Source: Alphaproteobacteria bacterium | GTDB taxonomy: Bacteria > Pseudomonadota > Alphaproteobacteria > Rickettsiales > 21-14-0-20-44-7 | NCBI GenBank assembly: GCA_013288575.1 | Contig: JABDBO010000024.1 | Span: 1 to 15,356 of the forward strand | Reading direction: 5' to 3' | DNA length: 15,356 bases | Shown here: piece by piece, positions 13,274 to 15,356 of the stretch | Layout of the letters: each line of letters begins with the position of its first letter | Numbering within the stretch: the stretch's first letter is position 1 | Translations under genes and position numbers: made by a program | Notes under the pieces: generated by a model | What the model was told of the DNA's origin: nothing | What the model saw: only the letters and a program-made list of their open reading frames with translations | Database searches by the model: none

Positions 13274-14473
13274 ATGAACAGCAAAAACAACTTCCCAGGC
13301 GAATTCCTTTTCACCAGCGAATCAGTCGCTGAAGGCCACCCAGATAAACTCTGCGACCAGATTTCTGACGCCATCGTTGATGCGTATCTCGCCAAAGATC
13401 CGTATGCCCGCGTTGCCGCCGAAACTATGGTAACGCCTGATAACATTATCATTGGCGGTGAAGCAACTGCTGAAAGCCCGCTTTCTAAAGATGAAATCTG
13501 CGCCATCGCCCGCAACGTTGTGAGAGATGTTGGCTATGAGCAAGAGCGCTTCCACTGGCAAAAAGTGAACATCCACAATTACATGATTTCACAATCACCA
13601 GATATCGCGATGGGCGTAAATTCCAGCAACACCAAAGACGAAGGCGCGGGTGACCAAGGCATCATGTTCGGTTATGCTTGCAACGAAACGCCGGAATTAA
13701 TGCCAGCGCCAATTTATTATTCGCATTTGATTTTAAAAGAACTCACTGACCTGCGCAAAAAAGGCAAAATCCAAGGCCTCGGCCCGGATGCGAAAAGCCA
13801 AGTTACATTGCTCTACCAAAATGATGACGAAGGCAATGGCCGCGCTGTAAAAGCAACTTCTGTCGTAGTTTCTCACCAACATTCGGCTGACTTAAAAACT
13901 AAAGATGTGCGCGATATCATTCGCCCGGTTGTTGAACGCGTGCTGCCAAAAGGCTGGATGCCAAGTGATGACGAATTCTACGTCAACCCAACTGGTAATT
14001 TCGTAATCGGCGGCCCGGAAGGTGATTCTGGCTTAACCGGCCGTAAAATCATCGTTGATACTTACGGCGGATCAGCACCACATGGTGGCGGCGCATTCTC
14101 TGGCAAAGACCCTACAAAAGTTGACCGTTCCGCTGCATACGCCATGCGTTACGTTGCTAAAAACATTGTCGCTTCAGGCCTAGCTGATCGCTGCACATTG
14201 CAAGTTGCTTATGCAATCGGTGTTTCAAAACCACTCGCGCTTTATGTGAACACTCACGGTACCGGCAAAGTTGACGAGCAAAAACTCGCCAAATTAGTAT
14301 TGGAAATTGTTGATCTCTCGCCACGCGGCATCCGCACTCGTTTGCAACTCAACAAACCAATCTATCGCCGCACGGCATCTTATGGCCACTTCGGCCGTAA
14401 GCCAGATAACGACGGTGGCTTCTCATGGGAAAAAACTGACTTGGCAGCTGAGCTGAAAAAAGCCGCGGCTTAA
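13274..14473 (+). CDS. metK: S-adenosylmethionine synthetase (MetK)
   Basis: MetK makes SAM from methionine and ATP. The 399-residue protein is full length and carries all family signatures: FTSESVAEGHPDKLCDQISD (12-32) with His22 and Asp24, GAGDQGIMFGYA (124-135), NPTGNFVIGGPEGDSGLTGR (238-257) and the phosphate-binding GGGAFSGKD (271-279), followed by KVDRSAAY. The ATG at 13274 has an AAGGG ribosome binding site seven bases before it and lies 38 bases after the XRE regulator, so the two may share a transcript. SAM made here feeds several neighbours (CmoA, ThiC, BioA, BioB), though metK is needed in every cell and the proximity may be chance. The gene ends in a 4-bp tail-to-tail overlap with the convergent small membrane protein gene. 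Confidence 0.98.
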   Translation: MNSKNNFPGEFLFTSESVAEGHPDKLCDQISDAIVDAYLAKDPYARVAAETMVTPDNIIIGGEATAESPLSKDEICAIARNVVRDVGYEQERFHWQKVNIHNYMISQSPDIAMGVNSSNTKDEGAGDQGIMFGYACNETPELMPAPIYYSHLILKELTDLRKKGKIQGLGPDAKSQVTLLYQNDDEGNGRAVKATSVVVSHQHSADLKTKDVRDIIRPVVERVLPKGWMPSDDEFYVNPTGNFVIGGPEGDSGLTGRKIIVDTYGGSAPHGGGAFSGKDPTKVDRSAAYAMRYVAKNIVASGLADRCTLQVAYAIGVSKPLALYVNTHGTGKVDEQKLAKLVLEIVDLSPRGIRTRLQLNKPIYRRTASYGHFGRKPDNDGGFSWEKTDLAAELKKAAA

Positions 14474-14949
14474 TTAATAGCAGTAACGGTTGGCAATCTA
14501 CGCTCCTGTTTAGCTAATTCACCTAATTTGCGCCATGAACCGGCTGTAACAATATTGGGCTTTGATATTTTCTCCTGCCATGATCCGGTTTTCTGCTCAA
14601 GCGGTATCGGCTGTGTGTTAACGGCATCAATATAACTCCTCGCACTAGCCGCTATTAATCCTGCACTTGGGCACGCTAGTGCGAGTGCTAATCCCATATT
14701 TCGACATTTACTTTCTAGCTCCTCAATGGTTAAGCTATTGGATTGTTTATTTAATAGAGCTGTTCTATACCGAAGACAAACTGACACTAAAACACTGGCA
14801 AATAAGGTAAGGGTAGATGAAAATTGGCTATTTTCTGGCGTACTATTAAAAATTTTTTGAGCTGCAAAATATAATGCATTGTTCGCAAGCACGGTAACTA
14901 TAAGCTCATCAACCCAGCCTGCCATTATATCAGCTTTTTGTTTATTCAT
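14470..14949 (-). CDS. Hypothetical small membrane protein downstream of asd
   Basis: From the ATG at 14949 this encodes 159 residues; the open frame extends to 15018, but that part overlaps the end of asd and is rejected. The chosen start lies two bases after the asd stop, so translation is probably coupled to asd. I do not recognise the family. Hydrophobic stretches occur at about 14-30, 44-60 and 86-104, suggesting two or three membrane helices, with polar segments between them and a polar, lysine- and arginine-containing C-terminal tail. A perfect 11-bp inverted repeat sits in the codons for LALALACPSAGLIAASARS. No relation to aspartate metabolism can be seen. Confidence 0.55.
   Translation of the reverse strand: MNKQKADIMAGWVDELIVTVLANNALYFAAQKIFNSTPENSQFSSTLTLFASVLVSVCLRYRTALLNKQSNSLTIEELESKCRNMGLALALACPSAGLIAASARSYIDAVNTQPIPLEQKTGSWQEKISKPNIVTAGSWRKLGELAKQERRLPTVTAIN
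14639..14685. repeat. Perfect 11-bp inverted repeat inside the small membrane protein gene
   Basis: CTCGCACTAGC (14639-14649) is exactly reversed as GCTAGTGCGAG (14675-14685) across a 25-base loop. It lies within coding sequence, is GC-richer than its surroundings and could form a stable RNA hairpin. Whether it is an inserted element or chance cannot be decided. Confidence 0.6.
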
Positions 14950-14951
14950 GA

Positions 14952-15356
14952 CTAAGCTGCAGCTCTTGTGTTTTTCTCTCGACGTGCTTGATGCGCCTGC
15001 AAAGCCATTTCTTCCCACGAAATAGTGAAAATGGAACCATTTGTTTTATCGACTTCGGCAATTTGGATGGCGTTTAAGGCCGCGCCTTTGCGCAAGTTAT
15101 CAGCTACAACCCATAGGTTAATGCCGTGTTTGACGGTGTTATCTTTGCGGATGCGGGAGATGAATACATCATTTTCACCAACGATTTCAATTGGAGTGAC
15201 GTAGCCGCCGGTTTCATGACGATCACGCACTTGGATGCCTGGTGCATCCTCGAGGATTTCACGGACTTCTTCAACGCTGATTTCTTCTTCGAATTCAATG
15301 TTTACTGATTCCGAGTGGCCAACGAAAACCGGCACGCGCACGCAAGTTGCGCTAAC
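14952..15356 (-). CDS. asd: Aspartate-semialdehyde dehydrogenase, C-terminal part (N-terminus beyond window)
   Basis: Asd reduces aspartyl phosphate to aspartate semialdehyde in the pathway to lysine, diaminopimelate, threonine and methionine. The visible 134 residues are the C-terminal portion, entering the window at VSATCVRVPVFVGHSE and ending …RREKNTRAAA. Family marks include RVPVFVGHSESVNIEFE, the GGYVTPIEIVGENDVFISR stretch and the strongly conserved NLWVVADNLRKGAALNAIQI. This matches the proteobacterial dimeric Asd type. The catalytic cysteine and NADPH-binding region lie beyond the right edge. The last 25 or so residues (from NGSIFTISWEEM) extend a little past the typical end of the family. 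The stop codon is two bases before the next gene. Aspartate semialdehyde is a methionine precursor, linking loosely to metK. Confidence 0.95.
   Translation of the reverse strand, partial: VSATCVRVPVFVGHSESVNIEFEEEISVEEVREILEDAPGIQVRDRHETGGYVTPIEIVGENDVFISRIRKDNTVKHGINLWVVADNLRKGAALNAIQIAEVDKTNGSIFTISWEEMALQAHQARREKNTRAAA

Noticed and set aside
14950..15018. N-terminal extension of the small membrane protein
   Set aside because: Lies within the asd coding end; the ATG two bases after the asd stop is the better start.

Overview
The window reads as a chromosomal segment of an AT-leaning alphaproteobacterium. The main evidence is the order lnt – small XRE-type helix-turn-helix regulator – metK, which is characteristic of that class. 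A regulator carrying the alphaproteobacterial IDIHVG…RRTMLG…YEKG signature and a typical proteobacterial Asd also fit. Short palindromic and heptameric repeats spliced in frame into biotin genes recall Rickettsiales-type genomes, but I cannot place the organism below class.

Layout. Positions 1-1656 (minus) hold the first 552 residues of a large hydrophilic protein of unknown function with a Ser/Thr/Pro/Ala linker and internal repeats. A 201-bp divergent regulatory gap follows. Positions 1858-4229 (plus) are a compact three-gene unit: a CmoA-type carboxy-SAM synthase, a membrane ICMT/PEMT-like methyltransferase and an alpha/beta-hydrolase lipoprotein. An inverted array of heptamer-like repeats separates this from thiC (4293-6116, minus). 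Next come an unrecognised membrane protein (6193-6804, plus), bioA (6812-8131, minus), a 75-residue acidic protein with its own terminator (8240-8467, plus), a 189-residue unknown (8551-9120, plus), and bioB (minus). bioB diverges from bioF (plus) with overlapping start codons. bioF is followed by lnt (4-bp overlap), the XRE regulator and metK. The right edge holds a small membrane protein and the C-terminal part of asd (both minus).

How the genes fit together. bioF, bioA and bioB give three of the four late biotin steps (bioD is not here); thiC makes the thiamine pyrimidine. metK supplies S-adenosylmethionine, which CmoA, the ICMT-like enzyme, ThiC, BioA and BioB all consume, so the window is unusually rich in SAM-dependent steps. 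lnt finishes lipoprotein maturation and could act on the hydrolase lipoprotein.

The most notable signals are: (i) the cmoA/ICMT-like/esterase unit, a candidate undescribed modification pathway; (ii) related palindromic elements read in the same frame inside bioA and bioF; (iii) three independent repeat-derived segments in the single bioF gene, one sharing its heptamer with the array beside thiC; (iv) overlapping divergent starts of bioB and bioF; and (v) promoter-like boxes so close to the cmoA, thiC and bioA start codons that leaderless mRNAs are likely. All functional statements come from reading the sequence; no database search was possible.
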